A DNA stretch of 45,274 nucleotides from JBCDKH01 sp964388485. GTDB taxonomy: Bacteria; Planctomycetota; Phycisphaerae; Tepidisphaerales; Tepidisphaeraceae. A model generated the notes under the pieces. That model was given only the letters and a program-made list of their open reading frames with translations, did not search any database and was not told the DNA's origin. This document shows positions 7,496-15,842 of the stretch, piece after piece. Positions within the stretch are counted from its first letter, which is position 1. Each line of letters opens with the position of its first letter. The stretch lies in NCBI GenBank assembly GCA_964388485.1, contig CAYMAS010000027.1:1-45274 (forward strand), read 5' to 3'. The translations under genes were made by a program, and so were the position numbers.

Positions 7496-9172
7496 CTACC
7501 GCAGCCACCAGTTGAGGTCGATGTCCTGGAAGATGACGTCGTGCGCGTCTGCGTTGGCGACCTCGACCTTGTCTAGATCGGACAGCTCGTGGCCGTCGCT
7601 GACGCTTTCGGCGATCCGGCAGAGGCGGCCGAAGTTGGTAGCGTGGTCGCTGATCCGCTGGATGCCGTAGTCGACCGCCCCACCCGTATGGATGACGAAC
7701 GCCCAGTCGCTGGCCTGAAGCAGCAGCAGCTGTCGGCCGGCCTTGATGAGCAGGTTGCGAACGTCCTCGTTCTCCCGCCACGGCAACGAGTGCAGGTGCT
7801 TGAGGAACTCGCCCTCGGCCCGGTATTCGATTTCCCACCACCACTTGACGCTTTCATTGGCCCAAACGGTGTGGTCGCCGTTCTCGCCCCACGAACCTTC
7901 GGGCAGACGCATCACTTTGTCCGGCGGATCGTTCTGCAGGACTTCCGACGTCGTCGAGAGCCGCACGTGGTCGTCGCCGGCGAGGTCTAGAATCACATCC
8001 CGCAGGAACCGCGGCCCTTCGAACCACCAGTGGCCGAAGAGTTCCGCGTCGAAGCTCGCGACGACGGTGCCGCGCCGGCCGGTGGCGCGGTTGTAGTCGA
8101 ACAGCGTGCCGCGGACGGTGTCGCAGAAGTGGCTAGCGTGTTCGTGGATGAGCGACGGGATGTCGTCTGGGTAGTAGGGCTCTTTCTCGCTGAGCGGCGT
8201 CTTCGTGCTCGTGATCTTGTGGTATCGCAGGCCACGTTCGCCGCGCTTGCGGTGGAATTCGAGGTACTTGCCGTTGGCGGGATAGCCGATGGAGCCGCTC
8301 CAGACCTGCTCGCTCACCTTGGGATGTCGGGCGAAGGCGTGGACGCTGGTATCGTGTGACTCGCTCGAGACGCCGACAGGTTCGAGCGTGTCGTTGCCGC
8401 CCACGCGTCCGCCAGCGCCGGGGTAGAAGTTGCCGTCGTGCTTGTGGCCCATTGGCGTCGCGTTGTGAACGAGGTGGCTCTCGACGAAGAAGTGCGTCAC
8501 GCCTTCGTTCTCCATGAACGTCTCGATGCCGGGCCGATCGCGAGCGTTGTTGTACAGGACAGTTGGCATCCAGTGAGGCCAACGCGGGCGGTACGCACAC
8601 TCGGGCAGCCACATGCCGGTGGGCTTCTTGCCGAGGTGCTTCTCGCTCGTCGCCATGCCACACTTCATCTGGGCGGCGAGCATCTCGTCGTTGAGGACGA
8701 GCGGCATGTAGCAGTGCGTCGCGTTGCTCGTCAGCAGCTCAACGTGTCCTTCCTCGAACCGCTTGGCGAACTCGCCGGGGATGTCGCGATTGATTCGCTC
8801 GAACTGGGCCAGCCGTTCCTCGTGCCACGTCACCCACTTCTCTGCGAGGTACTTGTTGTGCAGATCGCCGTCCTTCTCGAAGTCGATCGCGTCGGCCTTG
8901 GCCTTCTCGATCCGGCTGCCGAGGTAGGCGACGAAGCCGGTTTTGAAGCGATCGTGCGCCAGCTGCTCCAGCAGCACCGGCATCAGCCCGATCGTGATCG
9001 CGGGCCGCTTTTGCATGAGGGCGACCTCGCCGATCATGTCGAGAATCGGCAGATAAGTCTCCGCCGCCGCCTCGAAGAGCCACGCCTCGCCGTGCGGGTA
9101 GCTGCCGTGGTGCAGGACGTAAGGCAGGTGGCCGTGAAGGACGAGGCAAAGGTTGCCGATCGGCTCAGACAT
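7496..9172 (-). CDS. GH57 family glucan branching enzyme or alpha-amylase
   Basis: A 558-residue glycoside hydrolase of family 57. The N-terminal (beta/alpha)7 barrel starts with LCLVLHGHLPYVLHHG. The catalytic nucleophile is Glu191 in GMWLPECAYRP, and the acid/base is Asp375 in ASFDAELFGHWWFEG. The C-terminal helical domain of the branching-enzyme type contains SWGENGDHTVWANE and RQLLLLQASDWAFVI. These motifs match the GH57 1,4-alpha-glucan branching enzymes, which move alpha-1,4 chains to alpha-1,6 positions during glycogen synthesis. A hydrolytic role cannot be excluded. No signal peptide is present, so it acts in the cytosol. No other glycogen gene is in the window. Confidence 0.93.
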   Translation of the reverse strand: MSEPIGNLCLVLHGHLPYVLHHGSYPHGEAWLFEAAAETYLPILDMIGEVALMQKRPAITIGLMPVLLEQLAHDRFKTGFVAYLGSRIEKAKADAIDFEKDGDLHNKYLAEKWVTWHEERLAQFERINRDIPGEFAKRFEEGHVELLTSNATHCYMPLVLNDEMLAAQMKCGMATSEKHLGKKPTGMWLPECAYRPRWPHWMPTVLYNNARDRPGIETFMENEGVTHFFVESHLVHNATPMGHKHDGNFYPGAGGRVGGNDTLEPVGVSSESHDTSVHAFARHPKVSEQVWSGSIGYPANGKYLEFHRKRGERGLRYHKITSTKTPLSEKEPYYPDDIPSLIHEHASHFCDTVRGTLFDYNRATGRRGTVVASFDAELFGHWWFEGPRFLRDVILDLAGDDHVRLSTTSEVLQNDPPDKVMRLPEGSWGENGDHTVWANESVKWWWEIEYRAEGEFLKHLHSLPWRENEDVRNLLIKAGRQLLLLQASDWAFVIHTGGAVDYGIQRISDHATNFGRLCRIAESVSDGHELSDLDKVEVANADAHDVIFQDIDLNWWLR

Positions 9173-9228
9173 GGGCGGATGCTAACGCCCGCTGAAGCGA
9201 ATTGCTCAACGCGTCCGATAAGTCAGGC

Positions 9229-9771
9229 ATGTCCTTCGCCTCCCTTCCGGTCCGCAAGACGCTCTCCGTCCTCGTCGCAGTCTACCCGCCGATCGCGATT
9301 CTCATCGCGGCAATCCTGATGGCCGGCGGTTGCGCCACCAGGACGGAGCCGGCAATTCGGACGACGGCTCAGCTGACCGAAGAGGTGCCGCAAGCACAGT
9401 TGGCGGCTGGCGAATTGGAAGGTCCGGCCCGACCCGTCGCCGCCGAGGCGCGTCCGGCGTACCCGGCCGACTTGCCTGTCATCGGCCACGCAGCAGCTCG
9501 GGCCGTTGCATTGCACGGCAAGAACCGCGTCGATCTGATCAACCTCGGCAGCATCGACTGGCCCGAGGGCGGGAGGCTGTGGGTCAACGGCCGCTACTCG
9601 GCTGAGCTGCTGCCGCTGGAGTCCGGCACGATCTACCACGTTCCCTTCGAAGCACTCGTCGACGCGGAGGGTTCCTCCTTCCCGTTGAGCAGCCGCATCG
9701 AGCGGGTGAAAACGGTCGAAGTCGAATTGTACGGCGAGCTGACGAACATCCGCTTCGCGCTGGGTTACTGA
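9229..9771 (+). CDS. Predicted lipoprotein of unknown function
   Basis: About 180 residues. The N-terminus has Arg/Lys at residues 9-10, a long hydrophobic segment and the lipobox-like LMAGGC followed by ATRTE, so it is likely a lipoprotein. The mature part has an acidic linker with many Ala and Glu and then a compact beta-rich domain (GKNRVDLINLGSIDWPEGG, LWVNGRYSAELLPLESG, IERVKTVEVELYGELTNIRF). I do not recognise a family; the WVNGRY string suggests a small jelly-roll or Ig-like fold. The ATG at 9229 places the signal at the very N-terminus; an in-frame start at 9202 is possible. Its 3' end overlaps the convergent lpxB gene by seven bases. Confidence 0.65.
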   Translation: MSFASLPVRKTLSVLVAVYPPIAILIAAILMAGGCATRTEPAIRTTAQLTEEVPQAQLAAGELEGPARPVAAEARPAYPADLPVIGHAAARAVALHGKNRVDLINLGSIDWPEGGRLWVNGRYSAELLPLESGTIYHVPFEALVDAEGSSFPLSSRIERVKTVEVELYGELTNIRFALGY

Positions 9772-10877
9772 GCCTCGTTCAACAACCGCAACGCCATCGC
9801 CGCCGCCGCCTTGCCGGCGGCGGCGTTGCGTAGCGGATCGACGACCGCCGCCAACTCGCGTCGTTGTCGCTCCATCGCACCGGGATCGTCCAGCAGCTTC
9901 CGAGCTGCGGCGACAACGGGTCTAGGTTCGCCGGACCACGGGATGATCTCCTCAACCACCCGCCGGCGTTGCGGGTGGAGCAGGTTGACGAGCGAGAAGG
10001 TGCGCGTCTTGACGATCCGCTTGCCGAGTGTTTCCCAGAGCAGCCGGTTGCCGCGGTAGACGACGACCATCGGCACGTTGTGGGCGGCGGTGTGGAGCGT
10101 CGCGGTGCCGCTGACGGTGAGGGCGAAGGTGGCCTGACTGACGACAGCGTCGAAGTCGTCGCCGAGTTCCAGCCAGGGCGGCGCGTGCTGCTGGACGAAC
10201 GACCGCGTGGCTGAAGTGACTGGCGTGATGAAGGAAGCCTCAGCGTGCTGTTGCCGAAGCTGGTCGGCGGCGGCGAGAAGCCCCGGCATGTTCTTGGCGA
10301 CTGTGTTGCCCCGGCTGCCGAAGTTGAGGGCGATCCGCAGGACGTTGTCGCTCGACGTCGGTGCAGGCGGCGGCAAATCGTCAAACAGCGGGTGGCCGAC
10401 GAAGGTCGCACGGACGCCCCGCTCCCGCAGCCAGGCCTCTTCAAATGGCAGGATGCACGCCACCTCGTCCGCCAGTTGCTTGAGCCGCTCGATCCGTCCT
10501 TCGCGCGAGGCCCAGACCTGCGGGCTGACGTAGTACATCGTCCGGCACCCGAACTCGCGGGCGAGCTTCAGAACGTGCTTGTTCATAGTCCACGAGTCGC
10601 ACGCCACCACCAGTCGCGGCGGCGACACCCGCCAGCGACGACGCAGGTCGCGGAGCATCGACCAGACCTCGCCCGCCCGCAGAAAGCTGCTCAGGCCGAA
10701 ACGAGCCTTCGCGACGGTCTCGTAGACAATCTCTGCGCCGGCATCCCGCAAGTGGTCTCCGCCAACCGCGGCGATCGTCAGGTGCGGGCATCCCTCGAGA
10801 AGCGCCCGAGTTAAGCCAGCAGCGTGCATGTCCCCGCTCGCTTCTGCACAACTGAGGAAGACGTCGACACGAGGCAC
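9765..10877 (-). CDS. lpxB: Lipid-A-disaccharide synthase
   Basis: A 370-residue GT19 glycosyltransferase that condenses UDP-2,3-diacylglucosamine with lipid X to make the lipid A disaccharide at the inner membrane. The N-terminal family signature is CAEASGDMHAAGL (usually GEASGDxHGA, so the first Gly is Cys here). The most diagnostic stretch is YYVSPQVWASREGRIERLK, followed by CILPFEEAWLRERGV and FVGHPLFDDLPP. The C-terminal nucleotide-sugar region has LTVSGTATLHTAAHNVPMVV, close to the consensus SGTATLE but with His instead of Glu. Together with hldE and rfbA/rfbC this shows a Gram-negative outer membrane. It is transcribed divergently from the photolyase gene. Confidence 0.93.
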   Translation of the reverse strand: MPRVDVFLSCAEASGDMHAAGLTRALLEGCPHLTIAAVGGDHLRDAGAEIVYETVAKARFGLSSFLRAGEVWSMLRDLRRRWRVSPPRLVVACDSWTMNKHVLKLAREFGCRTMYYVSPQVWASREGRIERLKQLADEVACILPFEEAWLRERGVRATFVGHPLFDDLPPPAPTSSDNVLRIALNFGSRGNTVAKNMPGLLAAADQLRQQHAEASFITPVTSATRSFVQQHAPPWLELGDDFDAVVSQATFALTVSGTATLHTAAHNVPMVVVYRGNRLLWETLGKRIVKTRTFSLVNLLHPQRRRVVEEIIPWSGEPRPVVAAARKLLDDPGAMERQRRELAAVVDPLRNAAAGKAAAAMALRLLNEAQ

Positions 10878-10899
10878 CGCCGACTATTGGGGTGGAGCA

Positions 10900-10964
10900 A
10901 CCGGTCGTCCGAAGAACGCCCACAGACCTTGTCCCTGGGCGTTGCGGTGTTGCTAGAGACCGGT
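10900..10964. promoter_or_regulatory. Nested inverted repeats between lpxB and the photolyase gene
   Basis: The divergent spacer contains two nested complementary pairs: ACCGGTC at 10900-10906 with GACCGGT at 10958-10964, and AACGCCCA at 10915-10922 with TGGGCGTT at 10936-10943. Together they would fold into a long interrupted stem. It could be a regulator site or a leader structure of the photolyase mRNA. No good Shine-Dalgarno sequence precedes the photolyase ATG at 10981. Confidence 0.4.
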
Positions 10965-10980
10965 CCCGTATCCTCTTCAC

Positions 10981-12360
10981 ATGCAGGAACCTGACCGGCT
11001 TCGCGTCCTGAATGATGTCGAGCCCGACCCGCAGGGCAGCTACGTCCTCTACTGGATGCAGGCGTCGCAGCGGACGCGGTTCAATCACGCACTGGAGCGG
11101 GCAATCGAACTTGCTAACGAGCGAGACGAGCCGGTCGTGGTTTGCTTCGGGCTGACCGACGACTATCCGGAGGCCAACGAGCGGCATTACGCGTTCATGC
11201 TCGAGGGCCTGCGAGACGTCGAGCAGAATCTGGCGAAGCGAAACATCAAGTTCGTCTGCGATCAGGCGAGTCCGGCGAACGTTGCGATCCATTACGCGAA
11301 GAACGCTTCGGTGCTCGTCGGCGACTTCGGCTACGTGCGGCCATGCCGGCGGTGGGTGAACGAGGTGGCGGATGCTGTAACGTGCCGGTACGAGCAGGTC
11401 GAGAGCGGCATCGTCGTGCCGGTGGAGACGGCGAGCGATAAGCGGGAATACGCCGCCCGCACGATCCGATCGAAGCTGCACAAGCAGTGGGACCACTTCC
11501 TGGGCGACGTGCGAGCAGGGACGCCGATGCAGTCGTCGCTTCGACTCGACCTGAAGGGGACCCTCGATCTCAGCGACCCGGCCAAGCTCCTGAAGCAGCT
11601 CAAGATCGACCGCGACGTGCCGAAAAGCCGACACTTTGAAGGCGGCGAGAACGAAGCGGCGAAGCTATTCGAGAGCTTCCTGGAGGAAAAGATCAGCGAC
11701 TACGCCCAAGGCCGCAACGAGCCGTCGGCGGATCGACACAGCTACATGAGCATGTACCTGCACTTCGGTCAGATCAGCCCGATCGACCTCGTCCGGCAGG
11801 TGAAGGATCGTGTGCCGGACAACGACAATCGCCAAAGCTTCATCGAAGAGCTCGTCGTCCGCCGCGAGCTTGCCAAGAACTTCGTCTGGTACAGTCCGTC
11901 CGACTACGACAGCTACGCGACGCTCCCCGACTGGGCAAAGAAGACGCTGGCCGAACATCGCGACGACAAGCGGCCGACGACATACACCCGCAGCAATTTG
12001 GAGCAGGCGAAGACGGACGATCCCTATTGGAACGCCGCCATGGACCAGATGCGTCTGACCGGCTTCATGCACAACTACATGCGGATGTACTGGGGCAAGA
12101 AAGTCCTCGAGTGGACCAACACGCCCGAGTACGGCTACGAGACGCTGCTCTACCTCAACAACAAGTACTTCATCGACGGCCGCGACCCCAACAGTTACTC
12201 CAATGTCGCCTGGGTCTTCGGCCTGCACGATCGGCCCTGGACGGAGCGGAACGTCTTCGGCAAGATCCGCTACATGAACGCCAAAGGCCTCGAACGAAAG
12301 TTCGACATCAAGGCCTACGTCCGCCAGATCGACCGGCTGCGGGACGAAGCAGGCGTTTAG
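10981..12360 (+). CDS. phr: Class II deoxyribodipyrimidine (CPD) photolyase
   Basis: A 459-residue FAD flavoprotein that repairs cyclobutane pyrimidine dimers with light. The N-terminal alpha/beta domain starts with GSYVLYWMQASQRTRFNHAL, the class II opening. The C-terminal helical FAD domain has SMYLHFGQISPIDLVRQV, EELVVRRELAKNFVWY, and the strongly diagnostic MRMYWGKKVLEW with DGRDPNSYSNVAWVFG at about residues 399-414. Class II enzymes occur in scattered bacteria including planctomycetes, and in plants and animals. No other repair gene is adjacent. Its stop overlaps the last four bases of a convergent small gene. Confidence 0.95.
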   Translation: MQEPDRLRVLNDVEPDPQGSYVLYWMQASQRTRFNHALERAIELANERDEPVVVCFGLTDDYPEANERHYAFMLEGLRDVEQNLAKRNIKFVCDQASPANVAIHYAKNASVLVGDFGYVRPCRRWVNEVADAVTCRYEQVESGIVVPVETASDKREYAARTIRSKLHKQWDHFLGDVRAGTPMQSSLRLDLKGTLDLSDPAKLLKQLKIDRDVPKSRHFEGGENEAAKLFESFLEEKISDYAQGRNEPSADRHSYMSMYLHFGQISPIDLVRQVKDRVPDNDNRQSFIEELVVRRELAKNFVWYSPSDYDSYATLPDWAKKTLAEHRDDKRPTTYTRSNLEQAKTDDPYWNAAMDQMRLTGFMHNYMRMYWGKKVLEWTNTPEYGYETLLYLNNKYFIDGRDPNSYSNVAWVFGLHDRPWTERNVFGKIRYMNAKGLERKFDIKAYVRQIDRLRDEAGV

Positions 12361-12782
12361 CGGGTGAGCGAAGCGAGAAGAATGGGTGCCCGCACCTCGC
12401 CATCCGGCTCGATCACCGCGAGCCACGATTCGGTGCTCGACGTCAGTCGACTCCCTGCTGAAAGTGACAGAGCATCGACCGGAAGTGTCAGCACGCCGAC
12501 TGGCACGTCACCTCCGTCGCTCGACCAGACGACGTGGCTGGGATGAAGCGTCTCGATGAACCGCGAGGCATCCGGCGAGTACGGCCCAAAGCCGACGACA
12601 ACGCGGCCGTCGTGTCGCAGATCGTCGAGCGACCGATCCAAGGTCGCTTGACGCTTCGCCGGCTTGTCGATGACGAACGTGCCACCCGCGACGACCAGCA
12701 GGATGACCAGGACGGACATGCCGAACCAGCCCGAACAATCTACCGCTCTACGTTGCGAGTCGTTGCCGCGGGGGTGCATCAT
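12357..12782 (-). CDS. Single-pass membrane protein of unknown function
   Basis: A 141-residue protein with a hydrophilic N-terminus, one hydrophobic helix at about residues 21-38 (GMSVLVILLVVAGGTFVI), and a C-terminal domain of about 100 residues that is probably periplasmic. The domain has a HDGRVVVGFGPYSPDASRF stretch and a beta-rich end, but no family I recognise. The start is uncertain: an in-frame ATG at residue 22 would begin inside the helix, so the longer form is preferred. The gene converges with the photolyase gene (4-base overlap) and diverges from the ECF sigma gene, with a 153-base spacer between them that shows no clear promoter or hairpin to my eye. Confidence 0.55.
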   Translation of the reverse strand: MMHPRGNDSQRRAVDCSGWFGMSVLVILLVVAGGTFVIDKPAKRQATLDRSLDDLRHDGRVVVGFGPYSPDASRFIETLHPSHVVWSSDGGDVPVGVLTLPVDALSLSAGSRLTSSTESWLAVIEPDGEVRAPILLASLTR

Positions 12783-12935
12783 ATCTCCGGCGGCAACCTA
12801 CACCAACGGGTCGCTGCATGCCAGACGGACATCTGCAGAAGATTCGCAGACGTTTTCGCCTTGCAAAGCCCTCTCGCGGCTGCATGGTCTACGGTCGCCG
12901 AAAAAGGGTGTTAAAACGACCTTGATCTGAACCTC

Positions 12936-13652
12936 ATGAACCGGTTAAGCTACAAGCTCTGCGGCAGCCTGTCGCAAGCTTGCTCCAAGCCTCTCCACAT
13001 CGTGTCCAGTCGCTCCGCCGCAATCTCTTCCAGCTGGCTCGGCCTCCTGCGGGACGCTACCACTTCTCGTGTCGTTCGCCGGTCCACAAAGACGGACCAG
13101 CCCAAGCCGTTGCTGCCGGAGATAGCCGCAGGTAAGCCCGGTGCTGTCGAGGCTTGTGTCGATCGGTACGGGCCGGGCATCTGGGCTCAGGTTCGACGCT
13201 CGTGCCGCAACCACGCCGAGGCAGAGGACGTCTGCCAGGACATCTTCGTCGACATCTGGCGGCATGCGGAGCGTTACGATGCGTCGCTTGCCAGCGAGTG
13301 GACGTTCGTCATGACGATCACGCGTCGTCGACTTATCGACGGTTTCCGCCGTGCCGGCCGCCGATTGAAGCCCCTTGGCGATGGCGAATCTGCTATGGCC
13401 GGTGTCAGTTGCGGCAAGGCAGGCCCGGACGAGGTCGCCCTAGTCTCTGAAGATGCTCGTCTCGCCGTTCGCGGCCTGAACCACCTCAGCGAGATTCAGC
13501 GGCACGTCCTCGAAGAGAGCATCTTCGCGGGCAAGAAGTATCCGGAAATTGCCCAAGAGCTCGAGTTGCCGCTCGGCACCGTCAAGACTCATGCTCGTCG
13601 TGGCTTGATCAAGCTTAGAAAGCACCTGGGCGGCGATGATGTCGCGGAGTAG
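12936..13652 (+). CDS. ECF-type RNA polymerase sigma factor, SigK-like
   Basis: An extracytoplasmic-function sigma factor. Region 2 spans about residues 70-140 (CVDRYGPGIWAQVRR, then HAEAEDVCQDIFVDIWRHAE) and region 4 about 180-232 (LSEIQRHVLEESIFAGKKYP, then IAQELELPLGTVKTHARRGL). The next gene has an RskA domain, so this is the SigK/RskA kind of pair. The first 56 residues do not resemble the family, which normally opens near LLPEIAAGKPGAVEACV. The ATG at 12936 is therefore only the first possible start. A GTG at 12999 or a later non-ATG codon may be the true one; none has a good ribosome-binding site. A regulator of envelope-stress type is likely, but the target genes are unknown. Confidence 0.88.
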   Translation: MNRLSYKLCGSLSQACSKPLHIVSSRSAAISSSWLGLLRDATTSRVVRRSTKTDQPKPLLPEIAAGKPGAVEACVDRYGPGIWAQVRRSCRNHAEAEDVCQDIFVDIWRHAERYDASLASEWTFVMTITRRRLIDGFRRAGRRLKPLGDGESAMAGVSCGKAGPDEVALVSEDARLAVRGLNHLSEIQRHVLEESIFAGKKYPEIAQELELPLGTVKTHARRGLIKLRKHLGGDDVAE

Positions 13653-13657
13653 CCCCT

Positions 13658-13676
13658 GCTTATCTGGGAGATAAGC
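13658..13676 (+). terminator. Hairpin just after the ECF sigma gene
   Basis: GCTTATCT and AGATAAGC form a perfect 8-bp stem around a GGG loop, five bases past the sigma stop codon. There is no clear U-tract after it. It may be a weak terminator or an mRNA-stabilising hairpin that lets the sigma and anti-sigma genes be expressed at different levels. Confidence 0.45.
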
Positions 13677-13853
13677 CAGCTTCCGTTAAGGCTGCGTCAT
13701 CTTTGTCGTGGATTGAAACCGCGAGCCGGCGCGTCCGAATCTGTTGTCCACGGAGGCATCGGGGCTGCCGTGCTTTTCTGGCGGTGGGTCGCAAACCTTC
13801 AGGTTGTTGCGACGCCGGACTAGGTTGCGAGTGTCTCAGGTGGTGGTGCATCA

Positions 13854-14891
13854 ATGGTGACGATTCGCGACGTTTCACAGTCTCGCAGAGCGGCAGAGCC
13901 AGTGGACCCGGGCTTCGATGTCGACACGTCGCTCCCGTCGGATGATCGGCCTGCGATCGTGACCTGCGAAAGGCTTCGCCAAGCGTCGCAACTGGTGGGC
14001 CGACTCGAGGAGCTCATCGCCGGCGAGGCGATTGACAACCTTGATGCTGAGGAGATCGAGGAGCTCAAGGCTTTGTCGCGGACACTGCCCCGAGAGGCCA
14101 AGCATCTGCGAACGGAGTTGGCCTGCTCTGCAGGTCTGTACGTCGCCGCCGAACAGCAGGGCCGACCGCCCGTCAAGCAATCTCGATTGTCCGAGGACGT
14201 GCGGGCCACGATGGCCGGCGCAATCTATCGCATGCAGCGGCAGCAGTCCGAGGCGGATCGGCGTCGGCAGACACGGCGACGAAGCACCATCGGCCTTGCT
14301 GGCTGGGCATTGGCGGCTTTGACCTCCACGGCGGCCATCGTCGCGTCACTCGAGCTCCAGCAGCTTGCTGGCAACACCGTCGACATTGGCCCGCTCATCA
14401 GCGACGGACCCATTGCTGAATTGGCCGTTTGGACGAACGAGAACGACGAATACGAGGTCGGTTCGCCGTCGTATCGAATAGCTCATGAAGCCGAGGCCGC
14501 TCGCGTCTTCCTCGCAGCCACGAACAATGAGGTGCAGGGCGGGGCTCACCTGATCTGGAGCGACAAGCGACAAGGCGGCCTTGTCCAGACCCTCGGGCTC
14601 CCGCCGAACGAGCCGACGACGGAGCAGTACCAAGTCTGGATCATCGACAGCACGCGACCCGAGGGTGCGGACCGCATTCCCGCCGGCACGTTCAATGTCT
14701 TCGAGGACGCGACGCGAGAACGGCTGCTCAAGACGCTGCTCATCCGCCCGAGCCTGCCGATCGGAAAAGCCAGTGCCTTTGCCATCACTCGCGAGCCGGC
14801 GGGTGGATCGATTACCAGCGACTGGACCGACGGCCGGCTGCTCCTGTTCGCCACTGCGGGCGAAGCGGCAGACGCTCGCTTCACCGACTGA
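13854..14891 (+). CDS. RskA-type anti-sigma factor
   Basis: A 345-residue single-pass membrane protein. The cytosolic part (residues 1-145) should bind the sigma factor; it lacks the His/Cys zinc motif of ZAS anti-sigma factors. One transmembrane helix follows at about 146-165 (TIGLAGWALAALTSTAAIVA). The outer part, about 185-340, matches the anti-sigma-K factor RskA domain: GGAHLIWSDKRQGGLVQTLG, YQVWIIDSTRPEGADRIPAG, and AFAITREPAGGS near the end. RskA-type proteins release their sigma factor after cleavage in the membrane. The gene lies 201 bases after the sigma gene, wider than usual for this pair. AGGTGG precedes the ATG by about eight bases. Confidence 0.87.
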   Translation: MVTIRDVSQSRRAAEPVDPGFDVDTSLPSDDRPAIVTCERLRQASQLVGRLEELIAGEAIDNLDAEEIEELKALSRTLPREAKHLRTELACSAGLYVAAEQQGRPPVKQSRLSEDVRATMAGAIYRMQRQQSEADRRRQTRRRSTIGLAGWALAALTSTAAIVASLELQQLAGNTVDIGPLISDGPIAELAVWTNENDEYEVGSPSYRIAHEAEAARVFLAATNNEVQGGAHLIWSDKRQGGLVQTLGLPPNEPTTEQYQVWIIDSTRPEGADRIPAGTFNVFEDATRERLLKTLLIRPSLPIGKASAFAITREPAGGSITSDWTDGRLLLFATAGEAADARFTD

Positions 14892-15099
14892 CAGTCGCCG
14901 ACTTCGGATCAGGCTGCCTACCCTGTCCTTCCGCGGCGGGTGTCGATGGTCGACGCCTGTAACTTGATGCCGACACGCGTACCCGGAGTCACGCGAGCCC
15001 GTCGGCCATAGCACCTAAGTCGTCTTGGCGATCCCGCGACTCGCCCTGCCGCCGTGCCTGCTCCGGCGTCGCCCTAACGAAGGCGGCAGAGGTTTCATC

Positions 15100-15696
15100 A
15101 TGGCCCGTTACACAGGCCCCAAGGTCCGGCTCAGCCGACGCGTCGGCGTTCCGATCGCTGACATCCCCAAGCACACGTCCAAGGAGCTGCAGCTTCCGGG
15201 CGTTCACGGCTATCGCGGCCGACGCAACACCGAGTACGGCATCCGCCTGATCGAAAAGCAGAAGCTGCGTTACCACTACGGCGTCCTGGAGAAGCAGTTC
15301 CGCCGCACCCTCGATGCCGCTCGTCGGTCCAAGGGCAACACCGCGACGGTTTTCATCCAGAAGCTCGAGCAGCGGCTCGACAACGTCGTCCGCCGCATCG
15401 GCGCCGCCCGCACGATCTGGGCGTCGCGGCAGATGGTCAACCACGGCCACGTGCTCGTCAACGGCAAGAAGGTCGACATCCCCAGCTACGTCGTCGAGCC
15501 GGGCATGGAGATCAGCTTCAAGGAGAAGGCCAAGCCGCTGGTTCGCGAAAACATGGAGTCCATGGCCGGCCTCGAAGTGCCGCCGTGGCTGGAGTTCAAC
15601 CCGAACGGCCTAGTAGCGAAGGTCGGAGCCTTGCCATCACCTGAGGACGTACCGTTCGAGGTCAACATGAACCTGATCATCGAATTCTACCGCTAA
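15100..15696 (+). CDS. rpsD: 30S ribosomal protein S4
   Basis: A 198-residue ribosomal protein S4, a primary binder of 16S rRNA in 30S assembly and often an autogenous repressor. It starts with MARYTGPKVRLSRR and has the GYRGRRNTEYGIRLIEKQKL stretch. The S4 RNA-binding domain (QRLDNVVRRIGAARTIWASR, QMVNHGHVLVNGKKVDIPSY) follows. It has no Cys residues, so it is the zinc-free form. The usual C-terminal end (NMNLIIEFYR) is intact. The ATG at 15100 is preceded by AGAGG eight bases upstream, and an in-frame start at 15025 would add residues foreign to the family. The gene stands alone rather than in the alpha operon. The 208-base leader from 14892 may hold an S4-binding site, but I see no defined fold. 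Confidence 0.96.
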   Translation: MARYTGPKVRLSRRVGVPIADIPKHTSKELQLPGVHGYRGRRNTEYGIRLIEKQKLRYHYGVLEKQFRRTLDAARRSKGNTATVFIQKLEQRLDNVVRRIGAARTIWASRQMVNHGHVLVNGKKVDIPSYVVEPGMEISFKEKAKPLVRENMESMAGLEVPPWLEFNPNGLVAKVGALPSPEDVPFEVNMNLIIEFYR

Positions 15697-15721
15697 CGCG
15701 GCGACTTCGTGACCCATCTTG

Positions 15722-15757
15722 AGCCCGTCCGCCTTGCCGCGGGCGGGCTTCTTCTTT
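15722..15757 (+). terminator. Rho-independent terminator after rpsD
   Basis: An 11-bp stem (AGCCCGTCCGC with GCGGGCGGGCT, one G-U pair) around a CTTGCC loop, followed by TCTTCTTT. It begins 25 bases past the rpsD stop and should end that transcript. Confidence 0.85.
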
Positions 15758-15842
15758 GTAGGCCTTCATCAAAAACTCTTAGAACCGGCCGTAAGAACGG
15801 CCAGCGGCCTACGCTAACCCTTCACGATCAAGCCACGCTGCG

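Noticed and set aside
10441..11634. An antisense open frame spanning lpxB and photolyase genes
   Set aside because: It shows no domain, and only runs open because of the high GC content.
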